Assembly (NCBI GenBank): GCA_016285185.1
Contig: JAEEQG010000173.1
Location: 1-64,000, forward strand
DNA length: 64,000 nucleotides
Source of the DNA: Spirochaetota bacterium
Lineage (GTDB): Bacteria > Spirochaetota > Spirochaetia > Treponematales > Treponemataceae
Direction of reading: 5' to 3'
Shown: positions 8,360 to 16,958 of the stretch, in pieces
Layout of the letters: the number at the start of each line of letters is the position of its first letter
How positions within the stretch are numbered: the first letter of the stretch is position 1
The notes under the pieces: generated by a model
Told to the model about the DNA's origin: nothing
The model's database searches: none
What the model saw: the letters and a program-made list of their open reading frames with translations, nothing else
Made by a program: the position numbers and the translations under genes

Positions 8360-9820
8360 ATGGGAATAGGTGCCAAATTCCGAGATACTTTTTTTTCGGT
8401 TACGCCCATTGTTTGTATTGTACTCGTTCTCGGGCTTACCGTTGCTCCTCTCGAAAAACAAATACTGATTAATTTTGCCACAGGTGCGGTTCTTGTCATT
8501 TTCGGGTTATCGCTTTTTTTGCAGGGTGTTGACTCGGGAATCCTGCCGGTTGGCGAATCTGTTGGATCGGCTCTGACTCAAAAAAAGAATCTTGTCCTTT
8601 TACTTTCAATTTCGTTTGTCATAGGTTTTTTGGTAACAATTGCAGAACCTGATGTACAGGTTCTGGCGGAACAGTTTAGGAGTGTGAATGAGTCGGTCGC
8701 AAAACTGCCTCTGGTTCTTTCTATCGCGTTGGGAGTCGGAGTTTTTGTAATGCTCGGGCTCGCAAGATCAATCTTTAAGATTCCGCTTAATTTGGTTCTA
8801 ATCGTGTTTTATATATTGCTTTTTGTAACGGCATATTTTGTTTCGGAACAATTTATCGGTATCTCTTTTGATGCAGGCGGTGCAACAACAGGTCCCATGA
8901 CTGTCCCTTTTATAATGGCGCTTGGTCTTGGTGTTGCCCGTTCGTCCGGACAAAAAGACTGCTTTGGCCTTACTGGTACGGCTTCCATCGGGCCTATAAT
9001 GAGTGTACTGATATATTCTCTTCTTGTTAATTTACACTCTGATGGAACTTCTGCAGTTATATCTCAGAGTGTGAATAATGAGTTTTTGGCACTGATTCTG
9101 CCTACGGCGGGCGAAGTTATCCTTTCACTTTTGCCGCTGGTAGTGATGTTCATATTCTTTCAGGTATTTTTGATAAAGATGCCGCCGGTACAACTGGCAA
9201 AAATGTTTGTTGGTATCATATACAGTTTTGTAGGGCTCACAGTTTTTTTGACAGGTGTAAAAGGCGGTTTTATGCCTGCTGGTCTCATTTTGGGCAGAAC
9301 GCTTGCTGCTAATGCGACAGCCGGCAACGGCTGGTCTTACTTTTTTCTTGTTTTTTCCGGCTTGATTTTTGGTGCTGTCACTGTTTGTGCAGAGCCCGCT
9401 GTTTATGTACTTACAGAGCAGGTTGAACAGGCTTCGGGTGGGAACATAAGACGCAAACTCATTCTTTTTGCCCTCGCTTTTGGTGTCGCTGCTGCGGTGG
9501 CAGTCTCGATTCTCAAGATTTTGCACGGTTTTAGTTTGTGGTTTGTACTGCTTCCGGGTTATTTGCTTGCATTGATTATGACATTATTTTGTCCGCCTTT
9601 GTTTGTCGGAATTGCTTTTGATTCGGGCGGTGTCGCTTCGGGCCCCATGACAGCCACTTTCATATTGTCATTTATGCTTGGGGTGGGGCAGAGTTCATCG
9701 GCAAAAACAGGGGCGGGAGAATCATTCGGTGTTATAGCTCTTGTTGCTCTTGCACCTCTGATTGCAGTTCAGATACTTGGTATTGTATATAAAATAAAAA
9801 ATAGGAGGAGCGTTGGATGA
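8360..9820 (+). CDS. DUF1538 integral membrane protein
   Basis: 486-aa polytopic membrane protein made of two homologous halves. Diagnostic glycine-rich loops occur twice: FDAGGATTGPMTVPFI in the first half and FDSGGVASGPMTATFI in the second, each followed by LGLGVARSSG or LGVGQSSS. This internal duplication suggests an inverted-repeat transporter fold. DUF1538 proteins are thought to be transporters, but I know of no established substrate. The stop codon overlaps the start of a tandem P-II gene (ATGA), the arrangement seen for P-II-controlled transporters such as amtB-glnK. Regulation by a nucleotide- or 2-oxoglutarate-sensing partner is therefore plausible but inferred. Confidence 0.88.
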   Translation: MGIGAKFRDTFFSVTPIVCIVLVLGLTVAPLEKQILINFATGAVLVIFGLSLFLQGVDSGILPVGESVGSALTQKKNLVLLLSISFVIGFLVTIAEPDVQVLAEQFRSVNESVAKLPLVLSIALGVGVFVMLGLARSIFKIPLNLVLIVFYILLFVTAYFVSEQFIGISFDAGGATTGPMTVPFIMALGLGVARSSGQKDCFGLTGTASIGPIMSVLIYSLLVNLHSDGTSAVISQSVNNEFLALILPTAGEVILSLLPLVVMFIFFQVFLIKMPPVQLAKMFVGIIYSFVGLTVFLTGVKGGFMPAGLILGRTLAANATAGNGWSYFFLVFSGLIFGAVTVCAEPAVYVLTEQVEQASGGNIRRKLILFALAFGVAAAVAVSILKILHGFSLWFVLLPGYLLALIMTLFCPPLFVGIAFDSGGVASGPMTATFILSFMLGVGQSSSAKTGAGESFGVIALVALAPLIAVQILGIVYKIKNRRSVG

Positions 9821-10461
9821 ATCCTTTTGTTTTGATAACCGGCATTCTACCCGGCGGTATGGGTCAGGATTTTGTTGATGCGGCTGTAAATGCCGGTGCG
9901 GGCGGAGGAACTGTTCTCAAAGGACGCGGAACGGCCTCAAACAAGATTCTTCATGTACTTGGTATCGGTGATTCCACAAGGGATATTGCATATATAATTA
10001 CGGATACAGATAAATGCGAGACGGTCATCGGGCTTATAAAGGCTAATGCCGGAAGCCGTAAATACAAACACGGAATCCTTTTTACCGTCGATGTAATGTC
10101 AAAAATGCAGTCGGGAACTTTTGCGCAGGGAGAAAGAGATATGAAAAACATACAGAAAGAACTTATAAGTGTTATTGTCAATCAGGGTTATGCGGATGAT
10201 GTTATGGAAGCGGCACGCAATGCCGGCGCAAGCGGTGGAACAATTCTGAATGCACGCGGAACTGCAAAGGAAGGAGATGTAAAGTTCTTTGGACTGACGA
10301 TAGTTCCCGAAAAAGAGATGCTCATGCTTATCGTTGATCATGACCAGTCCGAAAAGGTTTTTAACGCTGTAAAAAATCTTCCCTGTCTGGATAAAAAAGG
10401 CAGCGGTATTATATTTTCCAGCCCGGTTGAAAACTTTACAACACTCGGCCACAACAGCTGA
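9817..10461 (+). CDS. Tandem P-II-like regulatory protein
   Basis: 214-aa cytoplasmic protein built from two copies of a P-II (GlnB-like) domain. The repeats are visible as AVNAGAGGGTVLKGRGTAS near residue 24 and AARNAGASGGTILNARGTA near 130, each in a beta-alpha-beta setting. P-II proteins are normally single-domain trimers, so a fused pair is unusual, though it is known for partners of DUF1538. The ATG overlaps the DUF1538 stop, and GGAGGAGCG provides a good ribosome-binding site. The likely role is sensing a metabolite or nucleotide and gating the membrane protein; no canonical uridylylated T-loop tyrosine was recognised. Confidence 0.82.
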   Translation: MNPFVLITGILPGGMGQDFVDAAVNAGAGGGTVLKGRGTASNKILHVLGIGDSTRDIAYIITDTDKCETVIGLIKANAGSRKYKHGILFTVDVMSKMQSGTFAQGERDMKNIQKELISVIVNQGYADDVMEAARNAGASGGTILNARGTAKEGDVKFFGLTIVPEKEMLMLIVDHDQSEKVFNAVKNLPCLDKKGSGIIFSSPVENFTTLGHNS

Positions 10462-10473
10462 AAGTTTTCAAGG

Positions 10474-10502
10474 TTGAAACTCCGTAAAAACTGTGTTATT
10501 CT
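10474..10502 (+). promoter_or_regulatory. Predicted leaderless promoter of the SH3 lipoprotein gene
   Basis: TTGAAA, 17 bp, TATTCT; the -10 box ends 6 nt before the ATG at 10509. There is no Shine-Dalgarno in the 30 nt upstream of the start. Confidence 0.65.
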
Positions 10503-10508
10503 CAACTC

Positions 10509-11810
10509 ATGCATAAAAAATCAGTTGCACTTGTATTTGTAGTATTGGCAGGTTTGTGTTCCTGTTTGTTTTTTTCATGTTCACATAAATTAGGCTACAG
10601 TGTTGTTTTATGGTCTTCTCCCGAACAAAATCTTTATGCGGGTGACCTCGTACGCGTTTATATCAAATCCAATATCAGTCAGGTTTATGTTGTTGGGCTT
10701 ACCGACAGCAAGGAAAAGACCGAAGTACCATTCTGGCAGATTTTGCCGCCGCAGTCAAAATCAAAGGTTCTCAAACTTTACGAACCTTATCAGGAATATA
10801 AGAACATTTATGCAAAAGTCGTCCTTGACGGACTGCCTGTTCGCAATGAACCGGTAAATACCTCAAGACAGGTATACCGCCTGCGCAACAATGAGGTGGT
10901 AAAGGTCCTTTACAAGGGAGAAGGTGTTCTGCCGTCCGCCGGTGCAAAAACAATGGAAGGCGAATGGCTGTGGATTCTTACACAGGACGGAACGACCGGC
11001 TGGTGTTTTTCGTACAATCTGCGCCTGTATGATGAATTTGACAAGGCAGATTCTCTTGATACGGATAATTCTTTGGATCAGAGACTTGAGCTTGTCCTTG
11101 ACAAAACCTGGTATCCTGAGAGTTATGCCGCAATGATTGCGTCAAATCAGATTGATATTTCACAGCTAAGAAAAGAATATTGCTTTGATACAGGCAAGGA
11201 ATCAGGTACTGTTACCCTTAAAGTTAAAGATATCAATGCTTCGTGGAAGTATGATGGAACCCAAAAGCAGGAAGACAACGTATACGCTTTTACCGGAACA
11301 TCTCTTGTAATGACTATCCGTGATGAAAACAACATCGTTGTTCAGTATTCGGATGAAAAGGGAAGACCTTTTTCATACAATTTTACTACAATAACCGACA
11401 GCATTGAAGATCTCATCCTTGCTGAAACGGAACGGCGCAGGGCTGTTTATGAACAACTGCTTGAGTTTGGTACTGATTTTAGCAGTTCAAATTATGGTAC
11501 TCTCCAGTTCCTCGAAAACGGAACTTTTATCTGGTCAGGTTACCAGAAACTTGTTCCCGATGTTATTGCCGAAAATTCCGGAACAACCGGTACAATAGAA
11601 TTCTGTTATTTTCTTGACGATTCCATCCGCAATACATATGACGGTGTTATTACGTTTGTTTTTGACCGGTCCAAAAAACGTTCCAGCTTTATGTACAAGA
11701 TGGAACTTGACGGTCTCCGTTTTGAAGAAACGACTTCCGCTGTCGAAAAAAATGCGGTGTTTACACAGCGCGGTTCAAATGCGCTTGTCTTGTATTTCGG
11801 CAGGAACTGA
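10509..11810 (+). CDS. Lipoprotein with a bacterial SH3 domain
   Basis: 433-aa predicted lipoprotein. The N-terminus has a signal peptide ending in LFFSC, which fits a spirochaete-style lipobox with Cys near residue 24. Residues about 100-175 look like a bacterial SH3 (SH3b) domain: DGLPVRNEPVNTSRQVYRLR, then WLWILTQDGTTGWCF, the pattern of SH3_3. The remaining 250 residues are beta-rich (EFCYFLDDSIRNTYDGVITF) and unrecognised. SH3b domains commonly bind peptidoglycan or peptides, so an envelope role is likely. The stop TGA shares a base with the next gene's ATG. Confidence 0.75.
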   Translation: MHKKSVALVFVVLAGLCSCLFFSCSHKLGYSVVLWSSPEQNLYAGDLVRVYIKSNISQVYVVGLTDSKEKTEVPFWQILPPQSKSKVLKLYEPYQEYKNIYAKVVLDGLPVRNEPVNTSRQVYRLRNNEVVKVLYKGEGVLPSAGAKTMEGEWLWILTQDGTTGWCFSYNLRLYDEFDKADSLDTDNSLDQRLELVLDKTWYPESYAAMIASNQIDISQLRKEYCFDTGKESGTVTLKVKDINASWKYDGTQKQEDNVYAFTGTSLVMTIRDENNIVVQYSDEKGRPFSYNFTTITDSIEDLILAETERRRAVYEQLLEFGTDFSSSNYGTLQFLENGTFIWSGYQKLVPDVIAENSGTTGTIEFCYFLDDSIRNTYDGVITFVFDRSKKRSSFMYKMELDGLRFEETTSAVEKNAVFTQRGSNALVLYFGRN

Positions 11811-13765
11811 TGTCGTTCGTTCAGTTTTCAAAAGTTTCACTCGCATTCGGTGACCGTGATATTCTCAAAGATGTGTCAGTCCATCTGGCTTCGGGCACAA
11901 AGGCAGCTCTTGCGGGTGTAAACGGATGCGGAAAATCAACTCTGATGAAAGTTCTGGCAGGTATTTTGCCCTGTGACAGCGGCGACCGCGCTGTTCAAAA
12001 GGACACGAGAATTTCTTATCTGCCACAGTCGGGAATAGTATATACCGGTAATACTGTAAGACAGGAAGCAGATAAGGCCTTTCAGTTCGGCTATGATTGG
12101 GAAAAAGAGCTTGAACAGATTGGAGAACAGCTCCAGTCCGCCGGTAGTGACGAAAAAGCCGCACCTCTGCTGGGAAAATACCATGAATTGCAGCAAAAGC
12201 TGGAACTTTCCGGTTGGTATCACAGGGAATCCGCCTTACAGCAGGTTCTTACGGGGCTTGGGTTTGAAGAAAAGGATTTTGACCGTTCTGTAACCGAGTT
12301 CTCCGGCGGTTGGCAGATGCGTATTGCACTGGCAAAAGTCCTGCTCGAAAACCCTGATATACTTTTACTCGATGAGCCGACAAACTATCTTGACCTTGAG
12401 GCAAGATCCTGGCTCGAAAACTGGCTGTTGAATTATAAAGGCGGTTTTTTGCTTGTCAGCCATGACCGCTATTTTTTGGATACTACTGTCAATGAAGTGT
12501 ATGAGCTTTTCAACGCGCAGCTTGTCCACTATACGGGAAACTATTCCGATTACGAAAAGACCAGAAGAATGGAGCTTGACTCGCTTGTTGCAAAGTATGC
12601 GCAGCAGCAGGCTGAAATAAAAAAACTTGAAGACTTTATCCGGCGTTTCGGTGCAAAGGCTACTAAAGCCGCGCAGGCGCAGGAACGCATGAAAATGCTC
12701 GAAAAGATTGAGCGTATAGAGATTCCCGAGAATCTTAAAAAAATACATTTTACTTTTCCGCCTGCACCCCATTCCGGCAAAATTGTTCTTTCGCTTGAAG
12801 AAATCGGCAAAACTTATCCCTCATCCGTTCCCGGTGTTGCCGACAATGTTGTTATCAAAGACATGAACCTCATAGTCGAAAACGGAGAGCGGCTTGTCGT
12901 TGCAGGAAAAAACGGAGCGGGAAAAACAACACTGCTGCGTATTCTTGCAGGAGAAGATACCTCTTTTGATGGAAATGTCAAACTCGGTGCCGGTGCAAAA
13001 ATAGGGTATTTTTCTCAGGATTCCGCGGAACAGATGAAAACCGACAAAACTGTTCTCGAAACTTTGGAATCCGAAGCGCCTTTTGAAATGATACCAAAAT
13101 TGCGTGATATGCTTGGTGCGTTTTTATTTCGCGGTGATGATGTTTACAAATCCGTTTCCGTACTGTCAGGCGGTGAAAAAAGCCGCCTTGCGCTGCTCCA
13201 GCTTTTGCTGCGGCCTGTAAATCTGCTCATACTTGATGAACCTACTAACCATCTTGATTTGTCCTCAAAGGATGTTCTTCTGGATGCTCTCAAGGATTTT
13301 GGCGGAACGGTTGTTTTTGTATCGCATGACAGAGGTTTTATCGAAAGTCTTGCAACCCGTGTTTTGGAACTGCGGCACGGAGAATATCGGGTATTCCCCG
13401 GTGATTACAGATACTATGCGGAACAGATACAAAAGGAGCAGAATGCTGTTTCCGGCTCAAATTCTCCGACAGCTCAAAAACAGCCGGAACCGGCTTCGGA
13501 TAAGCAGCTGGATTATGAAGAGCGCAAAAAGAAAAGAAATGAGCGCCGAAAGCTAGAGCGCGAAGAAGAAGAATTATTGACAAAAATCTCTCAGGCTGAA
13601 GAACACAAGGAAGAGCTATCGGCAAAGATGGAAAAAAGCGAAGTTTACAGCGATGCGGAAAAAAGCCGGAAGGTTCAGGCCGAAATTGAAAAGACCGAAA
13701 AAGAACTGCAGGAACTGACGAAAGCTTGGGAAGCTGTTGCCGAAAAACTTGCTCAGGAAGATTAG
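11810..13765 (+). CDS. ABC-F family ATPase
   Basis: 651-aa soluble protein with two ABC cassettes and no membrane segments, the ABC-F plan of translation factors and ribosome-protection proteins. Cassette one has NGCGKST, FSGGWQMRIALAKVLL and DILLLDEPTNYLDL; cassette two has NGAGKTT, LSGGEKSRLALLQLLL and LLILDEPTNHLDL. Between them lies the alpha-helical linker (KYAQQQAEIKKLEDFIRRFG) that enters the ribosomal E site. The C-terminus is a charged coiled coil (about residues 560-650), as in Uup/YdiF-type members. The exact subfamily and any antibiotic-resistance role cannot be read from the sequence. Confidence 0.93.
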   Translation: MSFVQFSKVSLAFGDRDILKDVSVHLASGTKAALAGVNGCGKSTLMKVLAGILPCDSGDRAVQKDTRISYLPQSGIVYTGNTVRQEADKAFQFGYDWEKELEQIGEQLQSAGSDEKAAPLLGKYHELQQKLELSGWYHRESALQQVLTGLGFEEKDFDRSVTEFSGGWQMRIALAKVLLENPDILLLDEPTNYLDLEARSWLENWLLNYKGGFLLVSHDRYFLDTTVNEVYELFNAQLVHYTGNYSDYEKTRRMELDSLVAKYAQQQAEIKKLEDFIRRFGAKATKAAQAQERMKMLEKIERIEIPENLKKIHFTFPPAPHSGKIVLSLEEIGKTYPSSVPGVADNVVIKDMNLIVENGERLVVAGKNGAGKTTLLRILAGEDTSFDGNVKLGAGAKIGYFSQDSAEQMKTDKTVLETLESEAPFEMIPKLRDMLGAFLFRGDDVYKSVSVLSGGEKSRLALLQLLLRPVNLLILDEPTNHLDLSSKDVLLDALKDFGGTVVFVSHDRGFIESLATRVLELRHGEYRVFPGDYRYYAEQIQKEQNAVSGSNSPTAQKQPEPASDKQLDYEERKKKRNERRKLEREEEELLTKISQAEEHKEELSAKMEKSEVYSDAEKSRKVQAEIEKTEKELQELTKAWEAVAEKLAQED

Positions 13766-14241
13766 TTCTGCTTTTTGGGTCCCGGTTTTGCTGATGTCTG
13801 CATCATTTTTACAAAAAACTCAAGATTGCATGCAATAAAAAGTATACAGTAAAAAACAATACTTATTCCGAATACAAGATGAATTGAAAGAGAAATTACT
13901 TTTGCAGAAGGCAGCAGATAGTCCAGAATCTCAAAAACTATTATGGCGACTATCATAAATATGCCGGTAATAACCCATTTATGCATACTTACAGGACAAA
14001 TTGATTTTATGTCAAAGGCTGGGTCCACACTCTTCATTATGCTGCACAGCTTAAGATCCGAAAAAGGCAGCTGGATTGATAGCGGTGAAGACAGTTTTTC
14101 TTCTGCCTGTGTCATCATCCTTACCTGGGTTCTGCACTTTTTGCATGTCAAAAGATGTATACAGACTGAGACAGGGAGTCTCTCGTGCTTGTCAAGCATG
14201 AGATATGTGTCGATTATTTCTTCGCAACGTTTTGGATTCAT
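13762..14241 (-). CDS. Membrane-anchored zinc-finger protein, anti-sigma candidate
   Basis: 159-aa protein with an H-x3-C-x2-C element (CIHLLTCKKC, residues 27-36), the core of the anti-sigma zinc-finger (zf-HC2) domain. Two membrane helices follow (WVITGIFMIVAIIVFEIL and VFGISIVFYCILFIAC). It begins 20 nt after the ECF sigma gene stop, the normal position of a cognate anti-sigma factor. The assignment is by motif and context. Its stop codon overlaps that of the convergent ABC-F gene. Confidence 0.75.
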   Translation of the reverse strand: MNPKRCEEIIDTYLMLDKHERLPVSVCIHLLTCKKCRTQVRMMTQAEEKLSSPLSIQLPFSDLKLCSIMKSVDPAFDIKSICPVSMHKWVITGIFMIVAIIVFEILDYLLPSAKVISLSIHLVFGISIVFYCILFIACNLEFFVKMMQTSAKPGPKKQN

Positions 14242-14261
14242 GGTATACTCCTTTTTACCTG

Positions 14262-14846
14262 TCAGTTAAGCTGATTTTCCAGTCGTTCCTTGAGCATTTT
14301 TTTTGCCCTGAATATGTGGGATTTTATGGTATTTACAGGTAATCCTGTTATGTCACTGATTTCGTTATAACTCATGTCGTAATAAAAATACATGTCCAAA
14401 CACATGGCAAAGCGTTCGGGCAGTTCTTTGAGGCTGTCTTTGATAACACTTGCAGTTATTGCCTGGAGTTGTGTTTCTTCCGGGCCGGCTGCAGGGTCCG
14501 CTATTTCGGCATTGTCGGGCAGTGAGGTGTATTCTTTGCGTCTTTTTACGGAATTAATGGCTGTGTTGTAGCCGATGCTCATTATCCAGGTTGAAAACTT
14601 TGATTCTCCTCTGAAATTCTTTATGTTGGCAAAAATCTTCATAAAGACTTCCTGAACAAAGTCATCGCAGTCTGTCTGGTTCTTAAAAAAGCCCATGCCC
14701 AGAGCTCTTATACGCCTGTCATATTTACTTACAAGTTGTGCAAAGGCTTTTGAATCACCGTTACATACTGCCTTTACCAGTGTATTGTCTGAGTGGTCAG
14801 AATCGTGAGAAGTTTTTTTTGAATCGTGTTTAAAGAAAGGGTTCAC
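14262..14846 (-). CDS. ECF-type RNA polymerase sigma factor
   Basis: 194-aa sigma-70 family factor with only regions 2 and 4. Region 2 shows DCDDFVQEVFMKIFANIKNF and STWIMSIGYNTAINSVKRR; region 4 shows LKELPERFAMCLDMYFYYD, then YNEISDITGLPVNTIKSHIFRAKKML. The start is a GTG 3 nt after the stop of the small membrane protein gene, without a Shine-Dalgarno, so coupled translation is likely. It sits between FliL-like and DUF6249-like genes and a zinc-finger anti-sigma candidate, so it may respond to an envelope signal. Its target promoter is unknown. Confidence 0.92.
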   Translation of the reverse strand: MNPFFKHDSKKTSHDSDHSDNTLVKAVCNGDSKAFAQLVSKYDRRIRALGMGFFKNQTDCDDFVQEVFMKIFANIKNFRGESKFSTWIMSIGYNTAINSVKRRKEYTSLPDNAEIADPAAGPEETQLQAITASVIKDSLKELPERFAMCLDMYFYYDMSYNEISDITGLPVNTIKSHIFRAKKMLKERLENQLN

Positions 14847-14849
14847 AAG

Positions 14850-15179
14850 TTACGGTTTGTAATAATGATGGAACAGTAAAAAACCCAAACCAATGGATAA
14901 CGGAATCAAACCTCCTAGCAAAGAAAGCGAAAGTCCGTCTAAGCAGAGAAAAAGAATAGTCAGCACAATTCCTACGCATGTAAGAAGCATGCCTGCTAAA
15001 AGCGAAAATACCTGCAGGTCAAAATTTGCCGGCTTGTATATTCCGTTGCGGATTTGCAGCATGGTTTGTCTGTGGGTCCACAAAAGAAAAAAGAAAATCA
15101 ATGTTCCACCGAATACTATACCGACTATCGGTATGATGGCAACTATTACCTGTGCTGCCGGAGATGAAAATAATTCCAT
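14850..15179 (-). CDS. Small two-to-three-helix membrane protein (DUF6249-like)
   Basis: 109-aa membrane protein. The N-terminal segment AIIPIVGIVFGGTLIFFFLLW is followed by HRQTMLQIRNGIYKP, then two more hydrophobic stretches (LLAGMLLTCVGIVLTILFL and LGGLIPLSIGLGFLLF). This helix plus H-R-x-x-x-x-x-I-x-x-G pattern resembles the DUF6249 family often found with ECF sigma factors. An AGAGGATAACAAA ribosome-binding region precedes the ATG. It is probably part of the sigma regulatory operon; a molecular role is unknown. Confidence 0.7.
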   Translation of the reverse strand: MELFSSPAAQVIVAIIPIVGIVFGGTLIFFFLLWTHRQTMLQIRNGIYKPANFDLQVFSLLAGMLLTCVGIVLTILFLCLDGLSLSLLGGLIPLSIGLGFLLFHHYYKP

Positions 15180-15198
15180 TTTGTTATCCTCTTAATAA

Positions 15199-15693
15199 TC
15201 AGTTTAAAAAAATGTATTCATTAAAATACATAGCTGATATAGAACCCAGCATAAGTTCTTCATTTATTTTTTGTATAAGTTCTTTTTTGACTTTGTCCTC
15301 ACCCATTTTAATCAGTTCTTCTTTTTCGTGTACTGAAAAATAGTTAAGTATCAGGCTTTTCAACTGGAGTTTTTTTTGAGCTATTTCTTCAAAAAAAGCT
15401 TTGTCGTTTGCGGGATAAGAAAAATAGGGTGTGATTATCAAAACAACAACAGGGTCGTCCGCTGTTATGGCCCTTAGTTGTCCCAAATCCGTATATACAG
15501 AAGTTGTACTTCCACTCTTTTTTTCGACTGAAACTGGAGATGGATCGATTTTGCGAAGTCCTTTCCCTACTTGTTCCGGTTTTGCGGTTATTATAATTGC
15601 AGAAGCAAAAAGAACAAAGACAAGTATCACCGCTATTATGCCCAACAATATTTTTTGAAACAGTGAAAAGTTCCATAAAAATTTCTTTTTCAT
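15199..15693 (-). CDS. FliL-like membrane protein
   Basis: 164-aa protein with one N-terminal membrane helix (ILLGIIAVILVFVLFASAIII) and a periplasmic domain. The C-terminal part (LQLKSLILNYFSVHEKEELI ... GSISAMYFNEYIFLN) follows the FliL pattern of a helix, a K-x-x-L-x-x-x-I segment and a terminal F-x-E-Y strand. FliL is associated with the flagellar motor. Here it is not in a flagellar cluster but heads a sigma/anti-sigma operon, so it could be a paralogue with a signalling role. No Shine-Dalgarno precedes the ATG; an extended -10 box ends 6 nt upstream. Confidence 0.7.
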   Translation of the reverse strand: MKKKFLWNFSLFQKILLGIIAVILVFVLFASAIIITAKPEQVGKGLRKIDPSPVSVEKKSGSTTSVYTDLGQLRAITADDPVVVLIITPYFSYPANDKAFFEEIAQKKLQLKSLILNYFSVHEKEELIKMGEDKVKKELIQKINEELMLGSISAMYFNEYIFLN

Positions 15694-15699
15694 GGCTTT

Positions 15700-15708
15700 A
15701 TTTTATCA
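15700..15708 (-). promoter_or_regulatory. Extended -10 box of the FliL-sigma operon, predicted leaderless
   Basis: On the minus strand, TGATAAAAT forms an extended -10 element whose last base lies 6 nt before the ATG at 15693. The matching -35 (TTTCAA at 17 bp) is poor, which is tolerable for an extended -10 promoter. No ribosome-binding site is visible. Confidence 0.45.
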
Positions 15709-15804
15709 GCAAATGTCTTTTTTTGAAAGTGTATTTATGTGCGGTGATAAAAGCTTGCTTTTTTCATTTTTCTATTATAGATTGAATTATATATTGGAGT
15801 ATTT

Positions 15805-16944
15805 ATGCTTTACAGACGATTTCCACGTATCCCTGACAAAGAAATTTCAGTTCTTGGTTTTGGAATGATGCGCCTGCCTTTGAAAAAAAACAGTGACGAA
15901 CCTGATTATGATCTGACAAAACAAATGGTAAAAACAGCCTTTGATAATGGTATCAACTACTTTGACACCGCATATCCTTATCACGGCGGAAAGTCGGAGG
16001 TTGTTCTCGGTGCTGCATTGAAGGAGCTCGGCATAAGGGAAAAAGTATATGTTGCCGATAAAATGCCTCTGTGGGAAGTAAAAAAGCAGGAAGATTTGTA
16101 CCGTATATTTGACGAACAGCTTAAAAGACTCCAAACGGATTACATAGATTTTTATCTTTTGCATGCTATAGGTGCAGAGCGCTGGCAGCAGATAAAAGAT
16201 TTACAGGTACTTTCATTTTTGAAACAGCTTAAAAGTTCCGGCAAAATAAAGCATATTGGTTTTTCTTTTCATGATTCGCCCGATGCTTTCAAAACGATAA
16301 TAGACGGCTTTCCGTTGTGGGAATTCTGCCAGGTTCAGTATAATTACATGGATAAGGAAGCAGCGGATTTGATTGCCTACGCCGCGAAAAACGAAATAGG
16401 GACAATTGTTATGGAACCTTTGCGCGGCGGACTGCTTGCACAACCGCCAAAGCCTATTCTTGACATTTTTGCAGCAGCATCTAAACCTCGTATGCCAGCG
16501 GAATGGGGCTTGCGATGGGTATGGGAAAACCAGAACGTGGTTGTTGCACTTTCCGGTATGAGCGTGTCCGAACAAATGATAATGAATATTGCTACCGCCT
16601 GTGCGGGGCATCCCAATTCACTGCCGAATGCACAGCTTGATACCGTAAAAAAAGCTTCAGAATGGTTTAACTCAAGGGTAAAAGTTCCGTGTACGGGCTG
16701 TAATTACTGTTCTCCGTGTCCTAAAAAAATCGCAATCAGTGATATTTTCAGGGAATGGAACAGACTATCACTGAACGGCTGTCTGGAATCTACTGACCAT
16801 GTAAAATCCACCGCATACTATGATATTCTAAAATCGGACAGAGGGGCTGACCAATGTGTTGAATGCCGGCTTTGCGAGGGGTATTGTCCGCAAAAAATAC
16901 AGATACCTGATTTGCTTAAGGTTGCTCATGCGGCGATGCAATAG
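15805..16944 (+). CDS. Aldo/keto reductase with C-terminal 4Fe-4S domain
   Basis: 379-aa oxidoreductase. The first 280 residues are an aldo/keto reductase barrel: GFGMMRLPLK, the catalytic-region FDTAYPYHGGKSE and DFYLLHAI. Two cysteine clusters follow at the C-terminus, CTGCNYCSPCPKKI and CVECRLCEGYCPQKI, each fitting a ferredoxin-type site. This fusion defines a family of predicted NAD(P)H or ferredoxin-linked oxidoreductases (COG1453) common in anaerobes. The substrate is unknown. TTGGAG seven bases before the ATG supports the start. Confidence 0.9.
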   Translation: MLYRRFPRIPDKEISVLGFGMMRLPLKKNSDEPDYDLTKQMVKTAFDNGINYFDTAYPYHGGKSEVVLGAALKELGIREKVYVADKMPLWEVKKQEDLYRIFDEQLKRLQTDYIDFYLLHAIGAERWQQIKDLQVLSFLKQLKSSGKIKHIGFSFHDSPDAFKTIIDGFPLWEFCQVQYNYMDKEAADLIAYAAKNEIGTIVMEPLRGGLLAQPPKPILDIFAAASKPRMPAEWGLRWVWENQNVVVALSGMSVSEQMIMNIATACAGHPNSLPNAQLDTVKKASEWFNSRVKVPCTGCNYCSPCPKKIAISDIFREWNRLSLNGCLESTDHVKSTAYYDILKSDRGADQCVECRLCEGYCPQKIQIPDLLKVAHAAMQ

Positions 16945-16958
16945 GGTTAGGATGAACA

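Noticed and set aside
9125-9526. Long minus-strand ORF inside the DUF1538 gene, and similar ORFs over 100 aa opposite other genes
   Set aside because: They are antisense shadows: no ribosome-binding sites, odd composition and no family motifs, while the opposite strand has well-supported genes.
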